Shown here: piece after piece, positions 36,648-45,949 of the stretch
How positions within the stretch are numbered: the stretch's first letter is position 1
Layout: the number at the start of each line of letters is the position of its first letter
NCBI GenBank assembly: GCA_004322045.1
Contig: SCRN01000014.1
Span: 1-64,000 of the forward strand
DNA: 64,000 bases
Source of the DNA: Paraburkholderia sp.
Lineage (GTDB): Bacteria; Pseudomonadota; Gammaproteobacteria; Burkholderiales; Burkholderiaceae
Reading direction: 5' to 3'
Program-made: the position numbers and the translations under genes
The notes under the pieces: model-generated
The model's input: only the letters and a program-made list of their open reading frames with translations
Told to the model about the DNA's origin: nothing
Database searches by the model: none

Positions 36648-36712
36648 AAAAAAGCGGCCGAAGCCCAATGAAGCGGCTTCGGCCTTATCGCTCGCCCTTG
36701 CGGGCGAGTGGC
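36648..36712 (-). terminator. Terminator of flgKL; second hairpin on the fliR side
   Basis: The perfect 10-bp arms GGCCGAAGCC (36656-36665) and GGCTTCGGCC (36675-36684) are followed on the minus strand by GC and six T residues (36648-36653). A second short hairpin, CTCGCCC with GGGCGAG, lies at about 36692-36711. The pair separates convergent fliR and flgL. Confidence 0.88.
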
Positions 36713-36732
36713 TTCGTCAAACGCTAATCCAA

Positions 36733-37971
36733 TCAACCGCCGATGTACTGGAACAGCGACATCCCCTGAATCTTCACGAACGATTCCTGCGCCGCCTGCA
36801 GCGCGTTCTGCGTCAGTTGGAAATTGCTGATCGCCGAGACCATGTCGACACCCGTCAAATTCGCTAGGTCGCTCTGCGTTTGCAGCGAATTCGTTTGCGT
36901 CGTCGTTTGCAGCGCCTGCAATTCCTGCTCGCGCCCGCCCACCGACGCTTGCACCACCGTCACGTTCGTCAACGAGTTTTGGAACGCCGACAAGCCCGTC
37001 GTCAATGCATTGGCGAGCGTCGCCGTCGCAGCCGGATTGTTGCTGGCAGGCTGTTGCAATGCCGCGATCACCGAATCGATCGTCGAGAACACGCTGCTGT
37101 TCTGCGGCGCCGTCGAGGGCGTGACCGAGAACGTGTCGCCCGGATTCGGCGCCCCCGTGATCGACACCTGCATGCCCGTGCCGAGCTGGATCGGCGTATT
37201 CGCACTGAATGCCGTCGCCGCCGTCGTCGTGGCGGGCACCACCGTGTTGTCCGTCACCGTGTAGGTCGGGGCCGCCGCCGGGCCGCCGAACGTGATCGTG
37301 TAACTGTCGCCGTTCGTGGCGATGGCCGGATTCGTGATCGAGGCGCGCCCGATCGTGCCGGTGCCCGTATTGGCGGCGTTGCCTGCCGAGACCGGCGACG
37401 TTCCGACCGAAGGCACCGTCATGAAAACGTTCGAGCCGCTATCGTTCGTCGCAATCTGACGCGTGTCGGCCACTTGCGCTTCGCGGATGCCGTTGTCGCC
37501 GTGATAGTTCACGCCGCCGCCCGCCGCGCTCGTAAACGGCTGCGTCGTCGCTTGGAAACCCGAGAACACATAGTTGCCCGCGCCGTCGCTCGTGTTCGCG
37601 AGCGTCATCAACTGATCGCGATAGCCTTGAATCGCCTTGGCGATTGACGCGCGGTCCGAATCGTTCATGCTGCCGTCGCCGGCGCGCACGATCTCCGAGC
37701 TGATGCTCTGCATCGTGCTCGTCACGCTCGAGAGCGTCTTGTCCTCGAGCTGCAACGATGAAAGCGCCGCGTTCTGGTTCGTCGTGTATTGCGTGTAGGT
37801 GGCCGACACCATCGTCAACTGCACGGCTTGCGCGGCGGCAAGCGGATTGTCAGCCGGCGTCGTCAGCGCGGTGCCGCTCGAGAGCTGCTGGTAGTACGTC
37901 GCCAGTTGGCTCTCCTGGTTATCCATCGTCTGGATGTTCTGGTTGTAGAACTGCGAGGTCGAGATGCGCAT
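36733..37971 (-). CDS. flgL: Hook-filament junction protein FlgL
   Basis: The protein has 412 residues. The N-terminal helix (MRISTSQFYNQNIQTMDNQ) and the C-terminal Leu/Gln heptads (SNFQLTQNALQAAQESF) form the D0-D1 core shared with flagellin. The middle is Thr/Ala/Gly-rich and longer than in Salmonella. FlgL is the second junction protein, between FlgK and the filament. An in-frame TTG three codons upstream is less likely than the ATG at 37971. It lies 12 bases after flgK. Confidence 0.96.
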   Translation of the reverse strand: MRISTSQFYNQNIQTMDNQESQLATYYQQLSSGTALTTPADNPLAAAQAVQLTMVSATYTQYTTNQNAALSSLQLEDKTLSSVTSTMQSISSEIVRAGDGSMNDSDRASIAKAIQGYRDQLMTLANTSDGAGNYVFSGFQATTQPFTSAAGGGVNYHGDNGIREAQVADTRQIATNDSGSNVFMTVPSVGTSPVSAGNAANTGTGTIGRASITNPAIATNGDSYTITFGGPAAAPTYTVTDNTVVPATTTAATAFSANTPIQLGTGMQVSITGAPNPGDTFSVTPSTAPQNSSVFSTIDSVIAALQQPASNNPAATATLANALTTGLSAFQNSLTNVTVVQASVGGREQELQALQTTTQTNSLQTQSDLANLTGVDMVSAISNFQLTQNALQAAQESFVKIQGMSLFQYIGG

Positions 37972-37983
37972 CGCTGACAAGCC

Positions 37984-39984
37984 TTATTGGAAGATGCCCA
38001 TCAGGGTCTGGAACATCGACTCGGCCGTTTGAATGACCTTGCTGTTCGCCTGATAAGCCTGCTGGTATTGCAACAAGTTCGCCGCTTCTTCGTTGAGGTT
38101 GACCCCCGAGACTGCTTGCTGCGCCGAAGTGATCTGAGCGACGAGCGCCGTCTGCGACGTATTGGCCGCCTTGAGCTGGCTCGCGGCGTTGCCGATGTTG
38201 TTCACGTAGGAGGCGTAAGCGGCCGTCAGCGTCGAGGTGCCCCCGTTCAACGACGCGTTCGACACGAGCTTGGACATCGCGAGCGCGTTGCGCCCGTCGA
38301 AGGTGCCCGTGTTCGGGGCGATCGTGAAGGTGTCGCCGTTCGCGGGCGTGCCGCTGATCGACACGGTCACGCCGTTCGTGATGCCGGCCGGCACGGGCGT
38401 CGTCGTGCTGTTGATCGTCAGCGTCGCACCTTGCGCAGCGCTGTAGGGCACGGTCGTCGCAGCCGACGTGATCGGGATCGTGGTCGCGGGCGTGCCGGCG
38501 ATCGTCACCGTCGTGCCGACTTGAAAGCCGCTCAGCGTGCCCGTGGACGCGTTGTAGGTCAGCGTCGTCGTGCCGCCGATCTGGTAGCCCGCCGTCACGG
38601 TGCCTTGCGTAATCGCGCCGGTGCCCGTGTTCGAACTGGGCGCCGAGGCAAGCACGGGCGCGGAAGCCGCGATGGCCGATGGGTTCGCCGTGGCGAGCGC
38701 GAACGTGCTCAGCGCGCCGCGCGTCGGTTGAATCGTGAACGAATCGCCGGCGTTCATCGAGCCCGAGGTGATGTTCAAGAGCAAGCCGCCGATCGGCGTC
38801 GTGCCGTTCGGCGCCGTGGCCGAGGTGCCGACGACGGAGCCCGTCGTCGAATCGGTCAGCGTGTAAGTGCCGCCCGCGAACGACAGGGTGTAGTCGTCGC
38901 TCGTCGGTTGTGCGGGGTTGGCGAAGGCGACCGACAGCGCCGCATTGCCGGTGTTGGCTTGGTTCGAGTAGACGGTCGGCGCGCCGACGGTGAACAACTT
39001 GCCGCCCACGTTGCCCGACAGGTCGAGACCCAGCGCGTTTTGCGCGTTCACCTGAGCAGCGAAGCTCGTGGCGACCGCGCCCAATTGCGACTCCGCCGGA
39101 TCGAGCGTCTGGCTGACGAATTGCAGCAGGCCGCCGACGGTGCCGCCGTTGATGGCCGACGACGGCAAATATTCGACCGGCGGCGTCGGTGTCGCGCCCT
39201 TCATGCCGTTATAGGTCACGGCCAATTCGCTCGGATCGCCTTGCGAGGTGGCGGTGCCGAGCTGGAAGTTCTGCGCGCCGACGACGAGCGGCTGCCCGTT
39301 GCCGATGAATACGCTGTAGCCGCTCGAGTTCTGCACCACCGACACGCCGGCGAGTTGCGACAAGCTGGCGACCGCCTGGTCGCGCTGGTCGAGCAACTGG
39401 TTCGGCGGTTGCCCCTGGGCCGAGGCCGCAGCGATCTGGCTGTTCAAGCTAGCGATCTGCGACGAATAAGTGTTGATCGACGCGACCGCCGTCTGCAGTT
39501 GCTGATTCACGCTCAAGCGCAGTTGATCGTACTGCTCGCCAGCGGCGTTCAGTTGCGTGGCGAGGGTCTGCGCGGCGCTCAGCGCGGTTTGACGCGTCGG
39601 GATGCTGTTCGGGCCGTTCGAGACATTCTGCAGGCCGGTGAAGTACGCCGTGATCGCCGAGGAGATGCCGGCCGTCGGGCTGCCCACGAGATTGCTCAGC
39701 TGCGAAGCCATCGCATAGTTGGCCGAGAGCGCGCTGTTCGTCGACGTGGCGTTGTTCAGCTGCGTGCTCAAATACTGGCTGTAGTTGCGGCGCACCGTCA
39801 CCGTGTCGACGCCGGAGCCCAGATAGCCCGAGCCCGTATATTGGCCGCTCGCTTCAGCGTAAACGGGGTTTTCGACGGTATAGCCGGGCGTCGAGGCGTT
39901 GCTGATGTTTTGGCTGGTCGTCTGCAGCCCCCACTGGGCGGCGCTGAGCCCGGACAACCCAATCGTGAAAATATCGTTGGACAT
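37984..39984 (-). CDS. flgK: Hook-filament junction protein FlgK
   Basis: The protein has 666 residues. The N terminus (IFTIGLSGLSAAQWGLQTTSQ, then NISNASTPGYTVEN) holds the rod-hook-family signature, and the C-terminal ANLLQYQQAYQANSKVIQTAE matches the partner core helix. The central region has Thr/Gly-rich, exposed variable domains. FlgK is the first junction protein on the hook tip. AGGAAG lies before the ATG at 39984, and an 18-residue upstream extension is rejected. A sigma-28-type promoter lies about 60 bases upstream. Confidence 0.97.
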   Translation of the reverse strand: MSNDIFTIGLSGLSAAQWGLQTTSQNISNASTPGYTVENPVYAEASGQYTGSGYLGSGVDTVTVRRNYSQYLSTQLNNATSTNSALSANYAMASQLSNLVGSPTAGISSAITAYFTGLQNVSNGPNSIPTRQTALSAAQTLATQLNAAGEQYDQLRLSVNQQLQTAVASINTYSSQIASLNSQIAAASAQGQPPNQLLDQRDQAVASLSQLAGVSVVQNSSGYSVFIGNGQPLVVGAQNFQLGTATSQGDPSELAVTYNGMKGATPTPPVEYLPSSAINGGTVGGLLQFVSQTLDPAESQLGAVATSFAAQVNAQNALGLDLSGNVGGKLFTVGAPTVYSNQANTGNAALSVAFANPAQPTSDDYTLSFAGGTYTLTDSTTGSVVGTSATAPNGTTPIGGLLLNITSGSMNAGDSFTIQPTRGALSTFALATANPSAIAASAPVLASAPSSNTGTGAITQGTVTAGYQIGGTTTLTYNASTGTLSGFQVGTTVTIAGTPATTIPITSAATTVPYSAAQGATLTINSTTTPVPAGITNGVTVSISGTPANGDTFTIAPNTGTFDGRNALAMSKLVSNASLNGGTSTLTAAYASYVNNIGNAASQLKAANTSQTALVAQITSAQQAVSGVNLNEEAANLLQYQQAYQANSKVIQTAESMFQTLMGIFQ

Positions 39985-40042
39985 GCGTCTTCCTGAAGGG
40001 CGGACGGCGCAGTGCTGTCTGCCTCGTTGAGGGAACACATGT

Positions 40043-40068
40043 ATAACGGCCGCGTGCGCGGAAATTTA
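40043..40068 (-). promoter_or_regulatory. Sigma-28 (FliA) promoter of flgKL
   Basis: On the minus strand, TAAATTTC (40061-40068) is followed after 10 bases by GCCGTTAT (40043-40050). The -10 octamer is identical to that of the flgM promoter in this window. The spacer is one base shorter than the consensus. Confidence 0.65.
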
Positions 40069-40100
40069 AGGGAGCCATATAGGTTGGCCCCCGCTTTTTT

Positions 40101-40919
40101 TTACGCTCTGACGAGCGAGCGCCGCCGCATTTCCAGTTGGGTGATGAGTCGCTGCAGCGTGTTTTCGGCAGCGCCGGGCAGCGATACGAAACGCATGCCG
40201 AGCTGGAAGCGCCGGCCGCCGTTCGGCAGTTCGGTTGCGCGCAGCGAAACCAGTTGGAGATCGAGCGAGAGCATGCCGTGGCCGTTCAAATGCACCTCGA
40301 CGTCGGGCAGCATCACGCCCATCGGCAATTGCGCCACCCGCTCGTCCGTCGTGCGCAGCCCAATGCCACCAAGCGAAAGGTCGTGCACCTCGAAGCGGAA
40401 GTCGTCTCCCTCGGGCAGGTGGCCACGGCAGAAATACGGATCGAGCACAGGCGCGTCGACGCGGAAGTACTCGCGGCGCTGCACGTAGAACAGGACTTCG
40501 GGGAAGGGCGCTTCAAAGGCGGGCAAGCCCTCGAACTTCGTTTCGATCGGCGTGGCGGTGGAGAATTCGACGCGTACGCCGTCGGGCGAAGCACGGAAGG
40601 TGCAAGTGGGCGAAGCAAGCATGCCTTTGTTCTGCTCGGGCAGCGCACCCCAGTCGAAGGAGAACGTACGCATGCGCACATCGACATCGAGGATCTTCGT
40701 GACAAGCTGCCCGTTCTTGTACTGAACGGTCAGGAAATCGCCGCGATTGGCCAAATTGCGGAGTTGAACGCCGATTTCGAGCGGATTGCGGCGGCCGAAA
40801 TCATGATGACTTTCGGCGGCATCCTCCGTCGGGCCATTCGACTGGTTGGTATCCATGGGCTCGGTATGCGTACTTGCGCGGCGCCTTTCATGCACCGACG
40901 TCAATGCTTTCAGATCCAT
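40101..40919 (-). CDS. ycgR: Flagellar brake protein YcgR (PilZ domain)
   Basis: The protein has 272 residues. The N-terminal YcgR domain (about residues 45-140) is followed by a PilZ domain with the c-di-GMP motifs R-R-E-Y-F-R and D-L-S-L-G-G. When c-di-GMP is bound, YcgR acts on the motor and slows swimming. The first 40 residues are polar and probably flexible. A housekeeping-like promoter (41077-41105) and a perfect GCCGATAA sigma-28 -10 element (41022-41029) lie upstream on the same strand. Confidence 0.92.
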   Translation of the reverse strand: MDLKALTSVHERRRASTHTEPMDTNQSNGPTEDAAESHHDFGRRNPLEIGVQLRNLANRGDFLTVQYKNGQLVTKILDVDVRMRTFSFDWGALPEQNKGMLASPTCTFRASPDGVRVEFSTATPIETKFEGLPAFEAPFPEVLFYVQRREYFRVDAPVLDPYFCRGHLPEGDDFRFEVHDLSLGGIGLRTTDERVAQLPMGVMLPDVEVHLNGHGMLSLDLQLVSLRATELPNGGRRFQLGMRFVSLPGAAENTLQRLITQLEMRRRSLVRA

Positions 40920-41244
40920 TTCAGCGGATCCGAACAGGGTCTCGTCTGATTAGCGGCATCGGACGTGCAAAGTTTAGAGGGACACCCGAAATAATTTTTT
41001 AGTTTTCGAGCCGGCGCGCGGTTATCGGCCCCTGCCGACGCTCGTCGCTATATCCCGCTTATCGATGCTGGGCGCCATTATAGTGCGTCATGCGACGCAT
41101 CGGAAATGCGGCTTGGCCGGCCGCCTCTCGACGACCGGCCTCGATGCCGTCTTCTGCTTGGCCCCGCCGCGCTTTGGTGCGCTCCCCGTAGTCCACCGGT
41201 GATGGCGGCGAGGCCGCACAATACCAGTGAAATCCCTTAGTCCC
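40920..41244. other. Control region between flgJ and ycgR
   Basis: There is no gene. It holds the presumed ycgR promoters on the minus strand. The flgJ end shows no U-run terminator, so read-through from the flgB-J operon into ycgR is possible. Confidence 0.5.
41077..41105 (-). promoter_or_regulatory. Sigma-70-type promoter candidate of ycgR
   Basis: On the minus strand, TTCCGA (41100-41105) and a perfect TATAAT (41077-41082) are 17 bases apart. They lie about 160 bases before the ycgR start. Confidence 0.4.
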
Positions 41245-42258
41245 TTAAACCATCTGCTGCATGATCGAAATCAGCTTTTTCGCGTAGTGCGGATCGGTCG
41301 CATAACCGGCTTTCTGCATGCCGTGCGCAAAGCTGGCTGCATCGTGCGACGTGGAGAGCACCGATGCATAACGCGGATTGTCGCGCAGCATATTGGCGTA
41401 ATCGGTCATCGCGTCGGCATACGAATCGTAAGCGCGGAATTTCTGCACGACCCTTTGCGCCTTGCCGTGCACGTATTCGGTCGTGACTGCGGAAACCGTC
41501 TTGCCGGTCCAATCGCTCGTCGCCTTGATACCGAACACGTTGTGACTCGGCGAGCCATCGGCATTCTTGATCTCGCCCTTGCCCCAGCCAGATTCGAGCG
41601 CGGCCTGACCGACGATGAAGCGCGCCGGAATGCCCGTCGCCGCGCTCGCGGCCTGCGCGGGCGCCGCCATCTTATTGACGAACGCATCGACCTTGCGCGA
41701 CGCGCCGCTGCCGCGCAACGGCGGCGTGAGCGCGCTTTGCGCCGAATAGCCTTTACCCGCCGCGAGCGCGCCGTTCGCATGCGCATTCGCGTAAGCGCGC
41801 GCGAGCGCGTTCATCATCGCCGCATCGCCAGGATTGCTCGCGCCGCCGCCGAGCATGCCGCCGATCGCCTGACCGCCCGGGATCGTACGAGCCCCGCCCG
41901 CGCCGCCCGCGCCCAAGTCCACGCCGGCGTTGCGCGAAAGCTGCGTGATGAGCGCGTTGGCCACGCCGACGCCCTTGGACGAGAGCTGCTGCGAGAGCTG
42001 CTGATCGAGCATCGACTGGTACTGCTTGCTGTCGTTCGAATCGAGGATGCCGTCTTGAGGCGTCGCCTCGCGCATGCTCTTGAGCATCATCTGCATGAAC
42101 ACGGCGTCGAATTGCTTCGCCGTCGATTTCAAGGCTTGTTGCGGCGACGTTCCCGCTTGCGAGCGCATCGCGTCGAAGCCTTGCACGTCGAGCGCGAAGC
42201 GCTGCGAGATGTCGCCGCCGGTGTCGACGGTGCCGCTGTACGTGGTATTCGGGTTCAT
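41245..42258 (-). CDS. flgJ: Bifunctional rod-assembly protein and muramidase FlgJ
   Basis: The protein has 337 residues. The N-terminal half is the rod-cap domain (KQFDAVFMQMMLKSMREAT and LDQQLSQQLSSKG). After a Gly-rich linker, the C-terminal half is a GH73 glucosaminidase-type domain with the catalytic Glu in A-A-L-E-S-G-W-G and YDSYADAMTDYANML. FlgJ opens the cell wall for the rod. The ATG at 42258, seven bases after AAGG, is preferred to a GTG two codons earlier. It is the last gene of the flgB-J operon. Confidence 0.96.
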   Translation of the reverse strand: MNPNTTYSGTVDTGGDISQRFALDVQGFDAMRSQAGTSPQQALKSTAKQFDAVFMQMMLKSMREATPQDGILDSNDSKQYQSMLDQQLSQQLSSKGVGVANALITQLSRNAGVDLGAGGAGGARTIPGGQAIGGMLGGGASNPGDAAMMNALARAYANAHANGALAAGKGYSAQSALTPPLRGSGASRKVDAFVNKMAAPAQAASAATGIPARFIVGQAALESGWGKGEIKNADGSPSHNVFGIKATSDWTGKTVSAVTTEYVHGKAQRVVQKFRAYDSYADAMTDYANMLRDNPRYASVLSTSHDAASFAHGMQKAGYATDPHYAKKLISIMQQMV

Positions 42259-42270
42259 CGTCACGCCTTC

Positions 42271-43461
42271 TTAGATGATCTCGAGATCCGCGCGCAACGC
42301 GCCCGCGGCCTTCATCGCTTGCAGGATCGACATCAAATCGGCCGGCGTCGCCCCGAGCGCATTGAGCGCCTTCACGACTTCGGCCAAGTTCGCGCCCGCC
42401 GTGACGAGCTTGAGCGAACCGTTGTCCTGCTTCAATTGAATCTGCGACTGCCGTGTCGCCACCGTCGTGCCGTTCGAGAACGCGCCGGGCTGGCTCACCG
42501 CCGTCTGGGTGTTGATGATGACCGACAAGTTGCCGTGTGCGACCGCGCAGCTTTGCAGCGTCACCATCTGGTTCATCACGATCGAGCCCGTGCGTGCGTT
42601 CAGGATCACCTTGGCCGCGGCCTGCGCCGGACGCACGTCGATGTTTTCGAGTTGCGCCATGAAAGCGACTTGCTGTCCGGCATCGGCGGGTGCATGCACT
42701 TGGATCGTGCGGCCATCGAGCGGCAGCGCCGTACCCGGGCCAAAAGCATTGTTCACGGCCGCCACGATGCGCTGGGTCGTGTCGTAGTCCATCTCGTTGA
42801 GCTCCATCTGCATCGTGCCGCCCGCTTGCGCGACCTGCGTCGGCACCGAACGCTCGATGATGGCGCCCGAAGCGATCCGCCCCGCTGCCAGTTGATTGAC
42901 CTGCACCTTGCTGCCGTTGGCGCTCGCCCCCGCGCCGCCGATCGCGACGTTGCCCTGGGCCAGCGCGTAGACCTGCCCGTCCGCACCTTTGAGCGGCGTA
43001 AGCAGCAACGTGCCGCCGCGCAAGCTCTTGGCGTTGCCGAGCGAGGACACCGTGACGTCGATCGCTTCGCCGGGGCGGGCGAACGGCGGCAACACCGCGG
43101 TCACCATGACAGCCGCGACGTTCTTGAGCTGCATGTTCGAAGACGAGCCGCCATTGCCGTTGTTCAGCGAGATGCCCAAGTTGGCGAGCATGTTCGTGAG
43201 CGTCTGCGTCGTGAACGGCGTTTGCGTCGTTTGGTCGCCCGTGCCGTCCAGGCCGACCACGAGGCCGTACCCGATCAGCGGGTTGTCGCGCACACCCTGG
43301 ATCTGCACGAGATCCTTCAAGCGCTCGGCGTGCGCCGTGCCGGAGAACGCCAGCATGAGGGGCAAGGCGGCGAGGACAAGGGCGAAACGTACGCAGTGGA
43401 CGTAGCGGATGTAGCCGATGTGGCGGAAGCAACGCGCCGCGCGCAGGATCGAAGCCGTCAT
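42271..43461 (-). CDS. flgI: Flagellar P-ring protein FlgI
   Basis: The protein has 396 residues. A signal peptide (cleaved near AHA-ER) is followed by [30 protein letters not shown] split over conserved FlgI segments, and by an intact C-terminal ring part. FlgI forms the periplasmic bushing around the rod with help from FlgA. The ATG at 43461 follows a GGTGAG site. It lies five bases after the flgH stop. Only one Cys outside the signal is obvious (SCAV), in contrast to the disulfide pair in Salmonella. Confidence 0.96.
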   Translation of the reverse strand: MTASILRAARCFRHIGYIRYVHCVRFALVLAALPLMLAFSGTAHAERLKDLVQIQGVRDNPLIGYGLVVGLDGTGDQTTQTPFTTQTLTNMLANLGISLNNGNGGSSSNMQLKNVAAVMVTAVLPPFARPGEAIDVTVSSLGNAKSLRGGTLLLTPLKGADGQVYALAQGNVAIGGAGASANGSKVQVNQLAAGRIASGAIIERSVPTQVAQAGGTMQMELNEMDYDTTQRIVAAVNNAFGPGTALPLDGRTIQVHAPADAGQQVAFMAQLENIDVRPAQAAAKVILNARTGSIVMNQMVTLQSCAVAHGNLSVIINTQTAVSQPGAFSNGTTVATRQSQIQLKQDNGSLKLVTAGANLAEVVKALNALGATPADLMSILQAMKAAGALRADLEII

Positions 43462-43466
43462 CGCGC

Positions 43467-44192
43467 TCACCACGGGGCTATGTTGAGGAAGAAACGCTGG
43501 AGCCATCCCATCGTTTCGGCTTCGTTGATATAGCCCTTGGCCGAATACTCGATGCGCGCGTCGGCCACTTGGGTCGACAGCACCGTGTTCTCGCCCGAGA
43601 CCGTATTCGGATTGACGACGCCCGAGAAGCGTACGAACTCGTTGCCCTGGTTGATCAGCATTTGCTTCTCGCCGCTCACGACCAGATTGCCGTTGGGCAG
43701 CACATTGGTGACCGTGACGGTGATCGTGCCGTTGAACGTGTTCGATGCGTTCGCCCCGCCCGAGCCGCTGAACGCATTCGCGCCCGAGGCCGACAGATTC
43801 ACGTGATTGAACAAGCCCTTCAGGAAGCCCGCCGTCGGCACCGACAGATTCGAACTGCCGTTGCGTCCGGCGTTGGCGCCCGACGATTTCGTCGCGTTGA
43901 TGTTTTCGGCGATGACGATCGTGAGAATGTCGCCGGTGTTGCGCGGACGCTGATCTTCGAACAGCGGATGGCCGGCATAGCCCGGGTTGTAGATCGAGCC
44001 GGGCGGTTGCAACTGCGGCGGCACGGGCGGCGCGGCCGTCATCGGCTGCTGCGTGATCGGCTGGCGGTGCTCGATCTGCGCGCAACCGGCGAAGGGGCCC
44101 ACGACCACCATGGCTAGCGCACCCGCGTAGGTGAGCGTGGCTGCCGCGCGCAACCCACGCACGCGAAAGGGAATTCGACTCGTTTGCGACAT
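43467..44192 (-). CDS. flgH: Flagellar L-ring lipoprotein FlgH
   Basis: The protein has 241 residues. The N-terminal signal ends in a lipobox-like F-A-G-C (Cys37). The mature part has [21 protein letters not shown] in overlapping conserved pieces and the strand [20 protein letters not shown]. FlgH is the outer-membrane bushing of the hook-basal body. It is followed closely by flgI. Three hairpins lie between it and flgG. Confidence 0.96.
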   Translation of the reverse strand: MSQTSRIPFRVRGLRAAATLTYAGALAMVVVGPFAGCAQIEHRQPITQQPMTAAPPVPPQLQPPGSIYNPGYAGHPLFEDQRPRNTGDILTIVIAENINATKSSGANAGRNGSSNLSVPTAGFLKGLFNHVNLSASGANAFSGSGGANASNTFNGTITVTVTNVLPNGNLVVSGEKQMLINQGNEFVRFSGVVNPNTVSGENTVLSTQVADARIEYSAKGYINEAETMGWLQRFFLNIAPW

Positions 44193-44239
44193 CTTCGTCT
44201 ACCGCCTGCTGTTCAAAAGCCTACTGTCCTACTCGCCTC

Positions 44240-44306
44240 AAGGAAACGCCGGGCTGTCCCAAGTTTCCTTGCCCCCTCGGGGGGGGACCTGTCGCGCAGC
44301 GACAGG
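44240..44306. repeat. Cluster of three hairpins between flgG and flgH
   Basis: Three inverted repeats follow each other. AAGGAAAC with GTTTCCTT is near 44240-44270, CCCCCTC with GGGGGG near 44272-44286, and a perfect 8-bp stem CCTGTCGC/GCGACAGG is at 44288-44306. No U-run follows. They may be a REP-type element or an RNA-stability spacer inside the operon. Confidence 0.55.
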
Positions 44307-44318
44307 CCGGGGGCGCTC

Positions 44319-45107
44319 TTAAACCGACATCTGGCTCAAGGTTTGCAACATTTGATCCGAAGTCTGGACCGCCTTGCTGTTGATCTCGTACGCGCGCTGC
44401 GTCTCGATCATGTTCACCAGCTCTTGCACGACGTTCACGTTCGACGCTTCGACATAGCCCTGGTTGAGCGTGCCGGCGCCGTTCAGGCCCGGGGTCGAGA
44501 CGTTCGGCGCACCCGACGAAGTCGTTTCCGCCAGCAGGTTCTCACCCTTCGATTCGAGACCGGCCGGGTTGATGAACGTGGCGAGCTGAATCGTGCCGAT
44601 GGTCTGGGTGTTGGTCGAGCCGGCCACGGTGATGCTCACCGTGCCATCGCTGCCGATCGTCATCGACGTCGCATTCTGGGGAATCGTGATCTGCGGCATA
44701 ACCGGATAGCCGCTCGAGGTCACGAGTTGGCCTTGCGCGTTCGTCTGGAACGAACCGTCGCGCGTGTAGGCCGTCGTGCCGTCGGGCATTTGGACTTGGA
44801 AAAACCCGTTGCCGTTGATGGCGACGTCCTTCGAGTTGCCCGTCTGCTGCAGGTTGCCCTGCGTGTACAGGCGCTCGGTGGCCACTTGCTGCACACCGGT
44901 GCCGACCTGCAAGCCCGAGGGCAGCTCGGTTTGCTGCGTCGAGTTCGCACCCGGCTGGCGCAGCGTTTGATACATGAGATCCTGGAACACCGCGCGCGAG
45001 CCTTTGAAGCCGTCCGTGCCGACGTTGGCGAGGTTGTTCGAAATCACGTCCATCTTGGACTGCTGCGCATTCATGCCGGTGGCGGCGATGTAGAGCGAGC
45101 GGTTCAT
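44319..45107 (-). CDS. flgG: Distal rod protein FlgG
   Basis: The protein has 262 residues. It has the rod-hook signature near the N terminus ([20 protein letters not shown]) and the C-terminal helix [22 protein letters not shown], which is nearly invariant in FlgG. It builds the distal rod under the hook. AGGAGA lies six bases before the ATG at 45107, and a TTG two codons earlier is less likely. Confidence 0.98.
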   Translation of the reverse strand: MNRSLYIAATGMNAQQSKMDVISNNLANVGTDGFKGSRAVFQDLMYQTLRQPGANSTQQTELPSGLQVGTGVQQVATERLYTQGNLQQTGNSKDVAINGNGFFQVQMPDGTTAYTRDGSFQTNAQGQLVTSSGYPVMPQITIPQNATSMTIGSDGTVSITVAGSTNTQTIGTIQLATFINPAGLESKGENLLAETTSSGAPNVSTPGLNGAGTLNQGYVEASNVNVVQELVNMIETQRAYEINSKAVQTSDQMLQTLSQMSV

Positions 45108-45167
45108 GGTCAATCTCCTGGTTATTGCGTTCCGTTCGCGGCCGCCTTCGCGGCGGCGCGCAACCGG

Positions 45168-45926
45168 TTAGGTGAACGACAGCAGTTGGTTGGCCGTCTG
45201 GTCGTTCTGGTCGGCCGTCTGCAGCAATTTCGTCTGCATCTGAAACTGCCGCGCGTTGGTGATCATCGAAACCATCGCCGCGACCGGATTCACATTGCTG
45301 CCTTCGAGCGCGCCTTGGGCCACGCTCACGGTCGGATCGGCGTCGGCCGGTTGACCGTCGGTGGTGCGGAACAAGCCGTCGTCACCGCGTGTCATCGTGC
45401 CGGGTTCCGGGTTGACGAGCTTGAGCTGGTCGAGCACGACGATCTGCGAGGGCGAATCGCCCGCGCCGAGCGCCGAAACCGTGCCGTCTTTGCCGATCGT
45501 GACGTTCGCGCCCGGCGGGATCGAGATCGGGCCGCCATTGCCGAGCACCGGCTGATTCGTCGCTGTGACGAGTTGACCGTTTTCATCGACGTGCAAGTTG
45601 CCCGCACGGGTGTAGGCCTCGTTGCCGTCCTCCGTTTGCACCGACAGCCAGCCCGGACCTTGAATCGCGACATCGAGCGGGCTGCCCGTCTGCGAGATCG
45701 GACCCGGTGCGAAGTCGGCGCCCGGCGTGGCCGTCACGACGAAGGTGCGGGTCGTGTCGTTGTTCACCGTCGTGCCGTCGCCGAAGCTCATCGGCACCTT
45801 GCGAAAATTCGCAAGCTCCGCACGAAAGCCCGTCGTCGACGTGTTCGCCAAGTTGTTGGCGACGACGGCCTGCTGCTCGAGCGCCTGCGCGGCACCCGTC
45901 ATCGCGGTGTAGATCAGTCGGTCCAT
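45168..45926 (-). CDS. flgF: Proximal rod protein FlgF
   Basis: The protein has 252 residues. The N terminus is MDRLIYTAMTGAAQALEQQ, then VVANNLANTSTTGFRAEL. The C-terminal helix (NPVAAMVSMITNARQFQMQTK) gives the FlgF pattern. It is part of the proximal rod with FlgB and FlgC. AAGG precedes the ATG. The gap to flgE is 23 bases. Confidence 0.97.
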   Translation of the reverse strand: MDRLIYTAMTGAAQALEQQAVVANNLANTSTTGFRAELANFRKVPMSFGDGTTVNNDTTRTFVVTATPGADFAPGPISQTGSPLDVAIQGPGWLSVQTEDGNEAYTRAGNLHVDENGQLVTATNQPVLGNGGPISIPPGANVTIGKDGTVSALGAGDSPSQIVVLDQLKLVNPEPGTMTRGDDGLFRTTDGQPADADPTVSVAQGALEGSNVNPVAAMVSMITNARQFQMQTKLLQTADQNDQTANQLLSFT

Positions 45927-45949
45927 GGCTAGCCTTTATGCCGCAGCGC

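Noticed and set aside
37987-39996. Long plus-strand frame (669 codons) opposite flgK
   Set aside because: It is an arginine-rich shadow of flgK with no ribosome site or motif.
41227-43533. Very long plus-strand reading frame (768 codons) opposite flgI and flgJ
   Set aside because: It is Arg/His-rich and lies fully antisense to well-identified flagellar genes. High GC makes such shadow frames common.
44240-44306. Transcription terminator between flgH and flgG
   Set aside because: The hairpins lack a U-run on either strand, so they are recorded as a repeat cluster instead.
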